Shown here in pieces: positions 43,556-53,015 of a DNA stretch of 64,000 nt. The notes below the pieces were generated by a model. It saw only the letters and a program-made list of their open reading frames with translations, made no database searches and was not told where the DNA came from. The DNA is from JBFHIZ01 sp963666475 (GTDB taxonomy: Bacteria > Bacillota > Clostridia > Lachnospirales > Lachnospiraceae), in contig CAXXJM010000001.1 in NCBI GenBank assembly GCA_963666475.2, positions 1,860,001-1,924,000 on the forward strand, written 5' to 3'. Within the stretch, counting starts at the first letter, position 1. The number at the start of each line of letters is the position of its first letter. The position numbers and the translations under genes were made by a program.

Positions 43556-44036
43556 ATGAACCTCCTTTACTACGGTGATGTTTCTGACCTACTATGCCTA
43601 TATTATATAATCATTTATTCTCGAAAACTTGCATATTTAAGCCAAAAACCAATACAATACTATCATTGTGATATGTTTTCTATAAAAATCTATAAAAATA
43701 TCACCACAAGGACTCGATCAACAAACTTATTTATTTTGGAAATACTTAATTATTATTCTTATATAATTGCCCAAATGTAGTTTTCACTAGGTGTTATTTT
43801 AGGTAACAAAAATCTTTTTTTGTTCATGAATCACTGATTGGAAATTTATGCTTTATTATTACACTTAAATTTCCAAAAATGAAATGATTTTTGGGCATTT
43901 TATACATCTTACTCCCTTAAGATTTCCAATTGCTAAATTCCATTCAATATATTTTGAGTCACCAATATATTTTGGGCATTTTCTTATTAATAACCTATAT
44001 AATGAACAATCATTGCATAATAAAACACCCACAACA
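43556..44036. other. Intergenic stretch without a recognisable gene
   Basis: About 480 bp, very A/T-rich, between the GH13 gene start and the GH2 terminator. It must hold the GH13 promoter: a TATAAT-like -10 about 50 bp upstream of its start on the minus strand, with no clear -35. Three copies of an ATTTTGGGCA/TTGCCCAAAT-type word occur near 43768, 43890 and 43972. A 65-codon minus-strand frame over 43865-44062 has no Shine-Dalgarno and was not accepted. Confidence 0.5.
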
Positions 44037-44086
44037 CAAAAGCGACTATTCCCGGAAATCATCCAAGCAATAGTCGCTTCTTTTTT
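44037..44086 (-). terminator. Terminator of the GH2 gene
   Basis: AGCGACTATT (44041-44050) pairs with AATAGTCGCT (44069-44078). T-rich sequence lies on both sides. Confidence 0.75.
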
Positions 44087-44129
44087 ATCTCGATTACATC
44101 AGATCTCATCTCAATCAAATCCATCTCAA

Positions 44130-45860
44130 TCAGATCTCAATAGCATCATGAATTTTCTTCAAACTCTCTCTGGAAATTTTTTCTATCTTACGATCAAAAG
44201 TGACTAAACCATTTCGTTCACCTTCTACATCAGTAAACTGTGTATAAATAAATGCAGTCAGGCCACTCTTCACGGCAGGAGCAATTTCCTCTTCCATCAT
44301 CTTTCGATAAGCTTCTTCAAACTCTTCTTGCGTGTCTAAATGCTTATAGCCATATTCAGCTTCAATTCCATGGTGTCCTTCTATTGATAATTGGAATCCA
44401 CCAAACTCTGACAAAGCTACTGCACGGTGATGTCTATCTTTTTTAAATTTATATTTTTTGAAGTACACATGCTCGGAAACAAGTTCACCTGATTTTTGAT
44501 CGCTCCAACCACTTGCAGGGTCAATGGTTCTTGTCGAATCTAGCTTCAGAATTCTATCCATAACATCTGTGGAGTCGAATTGTCCCCACCCTTCGTTGAA
44601 TGGAACCCACATTGCAATACATACTGCATTATAAAGCTGATAAAGAGTTTCTTTTGTTTCTTCTAAATATTGCTTTCTGCTTTCTTCGCTTTTTCGGAAG
44701 AACCGTTTGTACCTCGAATCTTTTGCATGTAAACCAGTAATCAATGGGTGTTTTACTAAAAAGTCATTGTACATCGTTCCGCCATTAACCATATCCTGCC
44801 AAACAAGAATTCCATTCACATCACAATGATGATACCACGTCATAGGTTCAATCTTTACATGTTTTCGGATGGTATTGAATCCCATCGCTTTCATTTGATC
44901 GATATCCTGATACATGACCTCCTCATCCTTTGGCGTGTATGAACCATCTGGATAATAACCTTGATCAAGGATCCCTTTATGAATGTATGGCTTATTGTTC
45001 AGACAAAGTCTTTTGACTCCCTGATGTTCTTCGATGGAAAACTTCCGCATTCCAAAATAAGAGGTAACCCGATCTGCTCCCATTGTAATGGTCACGGGAT
45101 ATAAAAACGGATCTTCTGGAGACCATGCATGAAAATTATCAATGTAGAAATGAAATGCATGATTTGCGATTCCTTCCACTGCAATTCCCTTTTGCTCGCC
45201 ATGATCATATGACAGACGGCACGGAAGATCTTGCGAAGCGTCAATCAAAACTTCCACCATAGACTCATCATATTTAGGTGTAAACCAAATTCGTTCGATA
45301 TAAGTACTTGGTACATTTTCCAACCAAACAGTCTGCCAGATTCCACTTGTTGCAGCATACCAAATTTCTCGAGGTTTCAAAGTTTGTTTCCCTCTCCCAT
45401 AATAAGAGGTATCCGAAAAATCCTGAACGCACACCGTAATTTTGTTTTCTTCCTGAAGAAACGGTGTAATATCAACACAAAACGATGTATACCCACCTTC
45501 ATGCTTAGTTACAGAAACGTCGTTAATAAACACTTCGCAAACTTGATCCACTGCTCCAAAATGAAGCAAAAGTTTTCCGCCCATGTAAAATCCTTCCGGA
45601 ATTTCGAGTTCACGCTCATACCATAGTCTCTCATCTGGCTGAAGCACTCGTTCTACTTCAGAAAGCTTTGTTTCTGGTGAATAAGGAACCAAAATTTGTC
45701 CATCAAAAATTTTGGGAACCCGGTCATCTTTCCGAATTGCGTATCTCCAATATCCATTTAAATTTAAATAGCTCATCCTACGCATTTGTGGACGCGGGTA
45801 CTCTACCAAAACCTCTTTTTCATCTTTTTCCTGTTCTTGATTCCACAAGCCTTTTCTCAC
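44130..45860 (-). CDS. Glycoside hydrolase family 2 enzyme
   Basis: 576 residues, no signal peptide. The order is sugar-binding jelly roll (LNLNGYWRYAIRKDD, LWYERELEIPEGF, LLHFGAVDQVCEVFIND, GGYTSFCVDIT), immunoglobulin-like domain (about 190-275) and TIM barrel. Catalytic candidates are Glu in MWVPFNEGWGQFD (acid/base) and Glu in VALSEFGGFQ (nucleophile). Substrate not deducible; beta-galactosidase, beta-glucuronidase and beta-mannosidase types share this layout. It is shorter than LacZ and lacks the C-terminal domains. It lies 38 bp after the lyxose isomerase gene, probably in one transcript. Confidence 0.9.
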   Translation of the reverse strand: MRKGLWNQEQEKDEKEVLVEYPRPQMRRMSYLNLNGYWRYAIRKDDRVPKIFDGQILVPYSPETKLSEVERVLQPDERLWYERELEIPEGFYMGGKLLLHFGAVDQVCEVFINDVSVTKHEGGYTSFCVDITPFLQEENKITVCVQDFSDTSYYGRGKQTLKPREIWYAATSGIWQTVWLENVPSTYIERIWFTPKYDESMVEVLIDASQDLPCRLSYDHGEQKGIAVEGIANHAFHFYIDNFHAWSPEDPFLYPVTITMGADRVTSYFGMRKFSIEEHQGVKRLCLNNKPYIHKGILDQGYYPDGSYTPKDEEVMYQDIDQMKAMGFNTIRKHVKIEPMTWYHHCDVNGILVWQDMVNGGTMYNDFLVKHPLITGLHAKDSRYKRFFRKSEESRKQYLEETKETLYQLYNAVCIAMWVPFNEGWGQFDSTDVMDRILKLDSTRTIDPASGWSDQKSGELVSEHVYFKKYKFKKDRHHRAVALSEFGGFQLSIEGHHGIEAEYGYKHLDTQEEFEEAYRKMMEEEIAPAVKSGLTAFIYTQFTDVEGERNGLVTFDRKIEKISRESLKKIHDAIEI

Positions 45861-45898
45861 TGGTACACCTCCTTATTATGATTATTGTATATATATAA

Positions 45899-46579
45899 TC
45901 ATAGTATCTCTGGATATTCATTACATAAATATCGATATGGTTTTTCATCTTCTTCTATTGTCGGAAATCTCCCAACTTTTTCATAGAAATAATTATCATT
46001 CTCATCATCGTTGCACATCGAAACCTCCCCAATTAGGATATCTCCCGTTCCCGGCTTCACATCAAAATCGTGAAACTGATGTGGAGATAAAGTAATACTT
46101 TCTCCTGGCAAAAGTTCAACCACGGTTCCTGCAGGAACAAAATATTGTCTGCCGTCTGAGCGAATCTGTACATTTGTCTCTGCAAAGGTCCCATCTCCTG
46201 CATCGTTATATACGGTGATTTGTAAAATTCCTCCACCACGATTAATGATGTCTTCGCTCTTTTGAAAGTGAAAATGCATTGGTGAATGTTGCCCTTCCTC
46301 AAGCATCAGTAGTTTCTCAGCATAGGTCTTCATATCTTTGGGGTTTTTCGGATTCCCATTACGCAACGTAATTAATGCAAAGCCAACCTTTTTATAATCT
46401 CCTAACCCATAGTCCGTAATATCCCAGCCCAAGTGATTTTCTCGAATCTCATCATATTCATGGCCAAGATTTTCCCATACTTTTGGTGTGAAATTGCAAA
46501 AAGGAGGCAATGCAAATCGATACGTCAAAATCATTTTCTCCATTTTCTTGATTGCTTGATTGACTTCTGAACGCTTCAT
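45899..46579 (-). CDS. D-lyxose/D-mannose isomerase-like cupin
   Basis: 226 residues. The cupin metal site is HFHFQKSEDIINRGGG, with a second His in SPHQFHDFDV. FTPKVWENL and the C-terminal YLCNEYPEIL match the D-lyxose isomerase family, which interconverts lyxose/xylulose and often mannose/fructose with Mn. It is first in a unit with the GH2 gene, which suggests it processes a sugar released by that enzyme. Confidence 0.9.
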   Translation of the reverse strand: MKRSEVNQAIKKMEKMILTYRFALPPFCNFTPKVWENLGHEYDEIRENHLGWDITDYGLGDYKKVGFALITLRNGNPKNPKDMKTYAEKLLMLEEGQHSPMHFHFQKSEDIINRGGGILQITVYNDAGDGTFAETNVQIRSDGRQYFVPAGTVVELLPGESITLSPHQFHDFDVKPGTGDILIGEVSMCNDDENDNYFYEKVGRFPTIEEDEKPYRYLCNEYPEIL

Positions 46580-46600
46580 GGTTACTCTCCATTCTGTAAA

Positions 46601-47251
46601 CTACATTCCCCAAATAAATTTGAGCCAGGAAATGGTATAAGGAATATTTTTTGAAACACTTGGAATATAAAGGATTGGATGCGCCATGTTAGGTGAAAAA
46701 CTCATATACTTCTCACTTCCAGATAAATCGATACCATAAACACCCAAGCTACCGTCTTCACCCGTTTCATATACAAAATAAGGTTCTATTGCCATATATG
46801 TCTCATCATCTAATAATGTACTAATTTCTGCAAAGAAACCCGGATCATATTTTTGATATAATTCATCATCTCCAATGAGTAAATCCGTACCTCCTAGCCC
46901 AAGTTTTACGTCTAATAGATAAGAATCTTCTTCTATATATTCGTCAAACGAAATACTCAAATCATACTCTTGGTCATTTACATATTCTATAAACTCTTTT
47001 TGCATTTCATAAACAGACATATCATCTAGATGATCATCCATTACCGCGGCATATAGATTGATATCATTTTTTCTGCTGATTACTCCTACAATAAAAACGG
47101 TTGCAACAATGAGTAGCGCAAGTATTATCAACGTCTTAACTAGATAATAACTGACATAATAATTCCATCGCTCTTTTCCCTTAAGCTCGCGAAGCCTGGA
47201 TAATCCACTCTTAGACTCATCTTCTCTCGTATAAAAATCTTTTTCACTCAT
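46601..47251 (-). CDS. Hypothetical membrane-anchored protein downstream of mfd
   Basis: 216 residues. A charged cytoplasmic N-terminus (about 1-35) precedes one membrane helix (LVKTLIILALLIVATVFIVGV, about 37-58). A soluble, strongly acidic domain follows, probably outside the cell. I do not recognise the family; it has some features of the substrate-binding type of domain but no motif. It begins 5 bp after the mfd stop, so it is co-transcribed; a functional link to repair is not implied. Confidence 0.85.
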   Translation of the reverse strand: MSEKDFYTREDESKSGLSRLRELKGKERWNYYVSYYLVKTLIILALLIVATVFIVGVISRKNDINLYAAVMDDHLDDMSVYEMQKEFIEYVNDQEYDLSISFDEYIEEDSYLLDVKLGLGGTDLLIGDDELYQKYDPGFFAEISTLLDDETYMAIEPYFVYETGEDGSLGVYGIDLSGSEKYMSFSPNMAHPILYIPSVSKNIPYTISWLKFIWGM

Positions 47252-47256
47252 ACCTA

Positions 47257-50200
47257 TTATGCCTTTCTTTCTGATGTTTCATTTGTATTTGAATTGAAAT
47301 CCTCAAGATCATTTTGACCTGGGTCAAATTGTAGAATTTCCATATCTGTAAGAAATTGATTGATTTTTGTTAAAATCATCTGTCCTTCTTTATCTGTATT
47401 TTTTAAAGATTCATACGGCAAAATAAAATAAGGAACACCTGCACCATTAAAGGTTAATTCTTTTTCGTATTTCTTCATTAAAAACGGAATCTTAGCAGGA
47501 TTTAAATTTGCTTTTCGATCGATCGTAAACTTCAAGCGATTTCTCTTTCCCTGTACCTCTTGAACATACAACGCTGCTGCCGTCTGTCGAATGAGCGCGA
47601 TTGCAAGAAGATTTGAAACCGGTGTCGGAATATCTCCAAAACGATCCAATAGTTCTTCTTTCATATCCGTACATTCACTCTCATTTTCAATTGCAGCAAT
47701 TCTCTTGTATATATCAAGCTTTTGAATTTCATTAACAATGTAACTATCTGGAATAAATGCATCGATATCTACATCCACTAACGTTTCTGGTTTAATCGTA
47801 GTAACAATTCCTTTTCGTTTTTCGACTTCCTGATTCAACATTTTACAATACAAATCATAGCCAATTGCTTCCATATGTCCATGTTGTTTGTTTCCTAGTA
47901 AGTTTCCAGCTCCTCTAATCTCCAGATCTCGCATTGCAATTTTAAATCCGCTACCAAGTTCTGTGAATTCACGAATAGCTGTCAGCCTTTTCTCTGCTAC
48001 TTCTTTTAATATTTTATCCCTTTTATATAGCAAGAATGCATACGCATTTCGATTGGAGCGTCCTACTCGACCTCGCAACTGATACAATTGAGAAAGTCCC
48101 AACGAATCCGAATCATGAATGATGATTGTATTCGCATTTGAAATATCTAAACCAGTCTCGATAATGGTTGTTGAGACTAGCACATCAATCTCACCATTAA
48201 TAAATTCGTACATGATTTTTTCCAGCTCTCGTTCACTCATTTGGCCATGTGCGTATCCCACTCTGGCATCTGGAACAATATTTGCAACTTTCGCTGCAAT
48301 GTCTGCAATGTTATTTACACGATTGTATACATAGTATACCTGTCCATCTCTTCCTAGCTCCCTGCTAATAGCCTCCCGAACCATCTCCTCATCATATTCC
48401 ATAACATACGTCTGAATCGGCAGTCGGTCTTCTGGGGGTTCTTCCAAAACACTCATATCACGAATACCTATTAAACTCATATGAAGAGTACGAGGAATTG
48501 GTGTGGCTGTCAGCGTAATAACATCCACTTCTTCTTTCATTTGTTTAATTTTTTCTTTGTGCTTAACTCCAAAACGTTGTTCCTCATCAACAACTAAAAG
48601 TCCTAGGTCCTTAAATTCCACATCATCCGAGAAAACACGATGTGTCCCTACAACAATGTCGACCAATCCTTTTCGAAGGTTCACCAAAGTGTCTTTGATT
48701 TCTGCATTTGTTCGAAACCTCGACAAAAGATCAATACGTATCGGAAAATCTTTCAACCTTTGCACAAGAGTATTATAATGCTGTTGTGCAAGAATGGTCG
48801 TAGGCACTAAAAATGCGACCTGTTTGCTATCCTGCACTGCCTTAAATGCTGCGCGAATCGCAATTTCGGTCTTCCCGTATCCTACATCTCCACAAACAAG
48901 ACGATCCATAATTCGTTTGCTTTGCATATCTCTCTTCACAGCTTCTATCGCCAACAATTGATCCGCAGTCTCTTCATAAGGAAAAAGCTCCTCGAATTCC
49001 CGTTGCCATATGGTGTCTTCATGATAGCTATATCCTTGTTTTGCTTGTCTCGCAGCATACAATCGCACCAAATCCTCGGCAATCACAGAAATTTCACTAC
49101 GCACTCTTGTTTTCGTATTTTTCCATTCTTTCGAACCAAGCTTATTTAACTTCGGTTTCTTTGCATCCCCGGATGCATACTTTTGAATGACGGACAGATC
49201 TGTAGCAAGAATATATAAATTGCCATTATCTTTGTACTGAATTTTAATATAGTCTTTTGTAACCTGATCAACTCGTACCTTTTCAATTCCCTGGTAAATT
49301 CCAAGTCCATGATTCTCATGAACCACATAATCTCCAACATTGAGTTCAGCAAAATCATTGATTTTCTTTCCTTGAAAGGTTTTATGCGTTCTTTTGGTCT
49401 TCTTTTTCTCCCCAAAAATATCACTTTCAGCAAGCACCACAAACTTAATCATTGGATAGGAATATCCACGAAGAACCGTCCCATGATAGGTCATGATCTC
49501 ACCTGGAAGTAGTTCATGGTTTTCATCTTCACTGTAAAACGCGCTCAATCCTTCGTCCATAAGATCTTTGGCAAGTCTTCTTCCCCTTGTACCAGAGGCT
49601 GAAAATAATATGATTCGATATCCCTGTTCTTTGTATTTTTTTAAATCTTTTACAAGGAGATCGAACTGATTACTATAGGAAGGCACTGATTTGGCATCGA
49701 TCGAAAAATTTACATCATGCTTGATTAATAAATCTTTTACATCCAAAGTTGTCAAAGAAAGTAATGGAAATTTCTCAGCTTTCCAAATCACACTTTCATA
49801 TGGTTCAAGAATATCCGCTTGCTTGGACAAAATATATCCCTTTTTCAAGCGTTGAAACATACTCTCCTGATATTCTTTGGAAATTGCATGCACATGTTCT
49901 AAGATACGATTTGGTTCGTCAAACACTACCAAGGTCGTATCCGTATCAAACAAGTCCAAAAAAGTCTCTGTTGTCGGATAAAAATACTTAATCAGACTTT
50001 CCGGATTTGTAACAATACCAAGTTCACGAATCATCTCCTGATGTTCCTCAAGAATTTGACTCATTCGATGATGTTCTTCTCTTTGATTTTCTTTTTCAAA
50101 ACTTGCAAGCGCTTTTTTCCCATCTTCTTCCATACGCTTTAACCCAGCATACATTCGCTCTCTTTCAAGAACAACCTCTTGCGCTGGCATGAGCAAGAGT

Positions 50201-50862
50201 TTTTTTCTACTTTCAATTGATCTCTGACTTGCCACATCAAAGCTTCGAATGGATTCTACATCTTCTCCCCAAAGCTCGATTCTGCATGGATTTTCTTCTG
50301 TTAAATCAAAAATATCAATGATCCCACCATGAATAGCATACTGTCCAGGCATCTCTACACGACCTGTTTTTTCATAACCACAAGTCACAAGTCGCTCCGA
50401 AAATTCTTTGGTATCTATTCGATCTCCCATTTTCACAGAGATCATATTCTTTTCCCATGCGGATTTTGGCATCTGTGGGTTTAACAATGCATCAAAAGTT
50501 GTTACTATTGTGCACTCTTCTTGAACCAAAATTTTTTTATACACATTCATACGTTCCATAGTCTGCGCACTGGAATGAATATCCGCTTGAAAAAAGATTA
50601 AATCTTTGGCAGGAAATATCGCCCGATTTGTTTCGTATAATTTTAAATCTTCATAAATTTCTTTTGCTTTTTTCTCACTAAAAGTAACGATGATTTTCTG
50701 ATAATAATCACCGTCAACACCATACAACATATGTAATTTTTGCGAATCCACACAACCTTTGATTCCAACATTTCTTTTTTTTGCCAAAGCCTTTATCATA
50801 TCTCCTAGCTCTGCAATTTCCATCAAAGGTGCCTGCAATACACCAATTTCTTTTCTACTCAT
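47257..50862 (-). CDS. mfd: Transcription-repair coupling factor
   Basis: 1201 residues, full length. The N-terminal UvrB-like domains include QADIHSSAQTMERM. The RNA polymerase interaction domain contains LNVGDYVVHENHGLGIYQGI. The translocase has Walker A CGDVGYGKTEIAIR, DEEQ in VVDEEQRFG, LTATPIPRTLHMSL and QLRGRVGRS. The C-terminal D7 domain has IDAFIPDSYI. It pushes stalled RNA polymerase off DNA and recruits UvrA. It lies 12 bp after pth in the spoVG-pth-mfd direction. Confidence 0.98.
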   Translation of the reverse strand: MSRKEIGVLQAPLMEIAELGDMIKALAKKRNVGIKGCVDSQKLHMLYGVDGDYYQKIIVTFSEKKAKEIYEDLKLYETNRAIFPAKDLIFFQADIHSSAQTMERMNVYKKILVQEECTIVTTFDALLNPQMPKSAWEKNMISVKMGDRIDTKEFSERLVTCGYEKTGRVEMPGQYAIHGGIIDIFDLTEENPCRIELWGEDVESIRSFDVASQRSIESRKKLLLMPAQEVVLERERMYAGLKRMEEDGKKALASFEKENQREEHHRMSQILEEHQEMIRELGIVTNPESLIKYFYPTTETFLDLFDTDTTLVVFDEPNRILEHVHAISKEYQESMFQRLKKGYILSKQADILEPYESVIWKAEKFPLLSLTTLDVKDLLIKHDVNFSIDAKSVPSYSNQFDLLVKDLKKYKEQGYRIILFSASGTRGRRLAKDLMDEGLSAFYSEDENHELLPGEIMTYHGTVLRGYSYPMIKFVVLAESDIFGEKKKTKRTHKTFQGKKINDFAELNVGDYVVHENHGLGIYQGIEKVRVDQVTKDYIKIQYKDNGNLYILATDLSVIQKYASGDAKKPKLNKLGSKEWKNTKTRVRSEISVIAEDLVRLYAARQAKQGYSYHEDTIWQREFEELFPYEETADQLLAIEAVKRDMQSKRIMDRLVCGDVGYGKTEIAIRAAFKAVQDSKQVAFLVPTTILAQQHYNTLVQRLKDFPIRIDLLSRFRTNAEIKDTLVNLRKGLVDIVVGTHRVFSDDVEFKDLGLLVVDEEQRFGVKHKEKIKQMKEEVDVITLTATPIPRTLHMSLIGIRDMSVLEEPPEDRLPIQTYVMEYDEEMVREAISRELGRDGQVYYVYNRVNNIADIAAKVANIVPDARVGYAHGQMSERELEKIMYEFINGEIDVLVSTTIIETGLDISNANTIIIHDSDSLGLSQLYQLRGRVGRSNRNAYAFLLYKRDKILKEVAEKRLTAIREFTELGSGFKIAMRDLEIRGAGNLLGNKQHGHMEAIGYDLYCKMLNQEVEKRKGIVTTIKPETLVDVDIDAFIPDSYIVNEIQKLDIYKRIAAIENESECTDMKEELLDRFGDIPTPVSNLLAIALIRQTAAALYVQEVQGKRNRLKFTIDRKANLNPAKIPFLMKKYEKELTFNGAGVPYFILPYESLKNTDKEGQMILTKINQFLTDMEILQFDPGQNDLEDFNSNTNETSERKA

Positions 50863-50874
50863 TTTACATTCTTT

Positions 50875-51447
50875 CTATTTGTTTTTTCGGTTGAACTGAT
50901 TCATAGCCTGCTCAACTTTTTGGTCCACAAATAACTTCACGATTTCATTGACATGTTCGGATAGTTCATCCATCTTAGCCAATTCCTCTTTTGAAAAATG
51001 TCCAAGAACATAATCTGCCAAATCGTAATGGTTCGGTTTCTCCCCCACCCCAACTCGAATCCTGCAAAAATCCATTGTATTCAAATGTGCAATTAGACTC
51101 TTAATTCCATTGTGTCCACCTGCACTTCCACTTGTTCGAACGCGAAGATTCCCGACTTCTAAACTAATGTCGTCATATATAATGAGTACTTCTGTTTTTA
51201 TGTCTGCTTTATAATAATCCACTAGGGCTCGAAGACTTTCTCCACTAAGATTCATAAAAGTCTGCGGTTTCACTAAAATTACGCGTTGGCCGCCTATATA
51301 TCCACTTCCAATCTTAGCCTTTCCCTTTTTTTCTGAAATTATAATTCCATGCTCCTTTGCAATGGCATCGATCATATCAAACCCAATATTATGCCTGGTT
51401 TTATCATACTGTTTTCCTGGATTTCCAAGCCCTGCGATAATATACAT
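50875..51447 (-). CDS. pth: Peptidyl-tRNA hydrolase
   Basis: 190 residues. AGLGNPGKQYDKTRHNIGFDMID holds the catalytic His. KPQTFMNLSGES, IIYDDISLEVGNLRVRTSGSAGGHNGIKSLIAHL and RIRVGVGEKP are family signatures. It recycles peptidyl-tRNA by cleaving the ester bond. ATG with GAGGAAG upstream. It is immediately upstream of mfd, a common order in Firmicutes. Confidence 0.97.
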   Translation of the reverse strand: MYIIAGLGNPGKQYDKTRHNIGFDMIDAIAKEHGIIISEKKGKAKIGSGYIGGQRVILVKPQTFMNLSGESLRALVDYYKADIKTEVLIIYDDISLEVGNLRVRTSGSAGGHNGIKSLIAHLNTMDFCRIRVGVGEKPNHYDLADYVLGHFSKEELAKMDELSEHVNEIVKLFVDQKVEQAMNQFNRKNK

Positions 51448-51528
51448 TTCTTCCTCTTTCTATACTATATCCTTATTTTTCTTTCTATTACTAAAATCAT
51501 TTTATACCAGAATTCAAAATGACACAAG

Positions 51529-51572
51529 AAAAAAGGCCCTTGCAAATCATAGATTTGTTCAAGAGCCTTTTG
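51529..51572 (-). terminator. Terminator of spoVG
   Basis: An imperfect stem AAAAGGC...GCCTTTT with inner AAATC/GATTT pairing lies past the spoVG stop. On the minus strand it ends in a T6 run. It separates spoVG from pth. Confidence 0.8.
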
Positions 51573-51583
51573 TGTTTTGGATA

Positions 51584-51865
51584 CTAAACTAGTATCTCAC
51601 TTTCTTCCTCATCCGGTGCTTCTTCATATGCAGTCAAAATCTTATCTTGCATCCATTCCCTTGCCGCAGTCTGAATTGGATGAACGATATCTTTGTATTT
51701 TCCATCCAATACTTTCTTACTTGGCATTGCAATGAATGTACCTTTTTCACCTTCAATTACTTTGATATCATGAATAACAAAGATATCATCGAATGTAATT
51801 GAAACTACTGCTTTCATCTTACCGCTACCTTTAAGTTTTCTTACTCGAATGTCTGTAATTTCCAT
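51584..51865 (-). CDS. spoVG: SpoVG RNA/DNA-binding regulator
   Basis: 93 residues. MEITDIRVRKLKGSGKMKAVVSITFDDIFVIHDIKVIEGEKG and FIAMPSKKVLDGKYKDIVHPI are the SpoVG signature. It is a small regulator linked to sporulation septum and cell-envelope control. ATG with a GGGGGG run upstream. It follows glgD by 31 bp and ends in its own terminator. Confidence 0.97.
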   Translation of the reverse strand: MEITDIRVRKLKGSGKMKAVVSITFDDIFVIHDIKVIEGEKGTFIAMPSKKVLDGKYKDIVHPIQTAAREWMQDKILTAYEEAPDEEESEILV

Positions 51866-51896
51866 TGTTTAGCCCCCCTGACTCGTGTTGTCTGTT

Positions 51897-53015
51897 TCAA
51901 ATGGTGTAGCGTTCCTTCTTTTCAATAACTATCTGAATTTCACCCTCACCTTTATAATATGCATGATCATCTATTGTACCTCTACTTTCTATAATACAAT
52001 TTTCGATATGCGCATTATCTCCAATATACACGTCATTCAATATGATTGAGTTTTTTATGTAACAATTATTTCCAACATAAACCTTTTGAAAAATAACAGA
52101 ATCTTCAATGGTTCCATTTATGATTGTTCCTTCCGCTACGATGGAATTCTTTACGCTTGCCCCCCGGTTATATTTTGCCGGTGGAAGGTCATTTACTTTT
52201 GAATATACATCTGGATATTCACGGAAGAAATAATCCTGTGTTTCCTTTTTCAAAAAATCCATATTTGTCTGGAAATAATCTTCTGCGGACGCAATATTTT
52301 TCCAATAGGTTTCAAGAGGAAATCCATAAATATTTCGTACGCTGACATGACGAATAATAATGTCTTTTACCAAATCGTAACGATCTTCATCAGCTGCTTG
52401 CTCAAGCATTTCTATCAACTGTCTTCTTCTAAATACATAGATACCACAAGAGACAAGATCTGTTGTCGAAACAATTGGTTTTTCTTCATACGAAGTGATT
52501 CGAGATTCGTCATCAATCTTAATCGCTCCGTATCGCTCAATGTCATAGTCGCCTTCCATTTTTTTATAAACAACTGTGATATCCGCCTTCTTTGCAATAT
52601 GGTATTCCAACAATTTGTTGTAATCCATCTTGTATACGCAATCTCCAGAGGCGACCACAACGTATGGTTCATGACTTCTTTTTAGATAATTGAGATTCTG
52701 ATATATTGCATCTCCTGTACCACGATACCAATTGGAATTGTTTGGTGTCACAGTTGGAGTGTACACATAAAGTCCACCTTGCTTACGTCCAAAATCCCAC
52801 CATTTTGAACTAAATAAGTGTGTATTCAAACTTCCCGAATTGTATTGAGTAAGCACAGCCACTTTATTAATATGCGAATTTGACATACTACTTAATACAA
52901 AATCAATACTTCTATAACTTCCTGCAATCGGCATTGCGGCTATTGCTCGAGTATTTGATAATTCTTTCATGCGATGGCTATTTCCACCGGCTAGTACGAT
53001 TCCAAGTGCTCTCAT
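51897..53015 (-). CDS. glgD: GlgD, regulatory subunit of ADP-glucose pyrophosphorylase
   Basis: 372 residues. A nucleotidyltransferase-like N-terminus with a loosened P-loop (LGIVLAGGNSHRMKELSNTRAIAAMPIAG) is followed by a C-terminal left-handed beta helix (hexapeptide repeats, about 285-355). GlgD proteins are non-catalytic partners that modulate GlgC in Firmicutes. It overlaps the glgC stop by 4 bp (ATGA), so the two subunits are co-translated. Confidence 0.96.
   Translation of the reverse strand: MRALGIVLAGGNSHRMKELSNTRAIAAMPIAGSYRSIDFVLSSMSNSHINKVAVLTQYNSGSLNTHLFSSKWWDFGRKQGGLYVYTPTVTPNNSNWYRGTGDAIYQNLNYLKRSHEPYVVVASGDCVYKMDYNKLLEYHIAKKADITVVYKKMEGDYDIERYGAIKIDDESRITSYEEKPIVSTTDLVSCGIYVFRRRQLIEMLEQAADEDRYDLVKDIIIRHVSVRNIYGFPLETYWKNIASAEDYFQTNMDFLKKETQDYFFREYPDVYSKVNDLPPAKYNRGASVKNSIVAEGTIINGTIEDSVIFQKVYVGNNCYIKNSIILNDVYIGDNAHIENCIIESRGTIDDHAYYKGEGEIQIVIEKKERYTI

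Noticed and set aside
43865..44062. 65-codon minus-strand frame with CNDC and CIKC pairs, like a zinc-ribbon protein
   Set aside because: No Shine-Dalgarno or promoter. The Cys pairs come from the recurring TGCCCAAA words, and the frame runs through the GH2 terminator.
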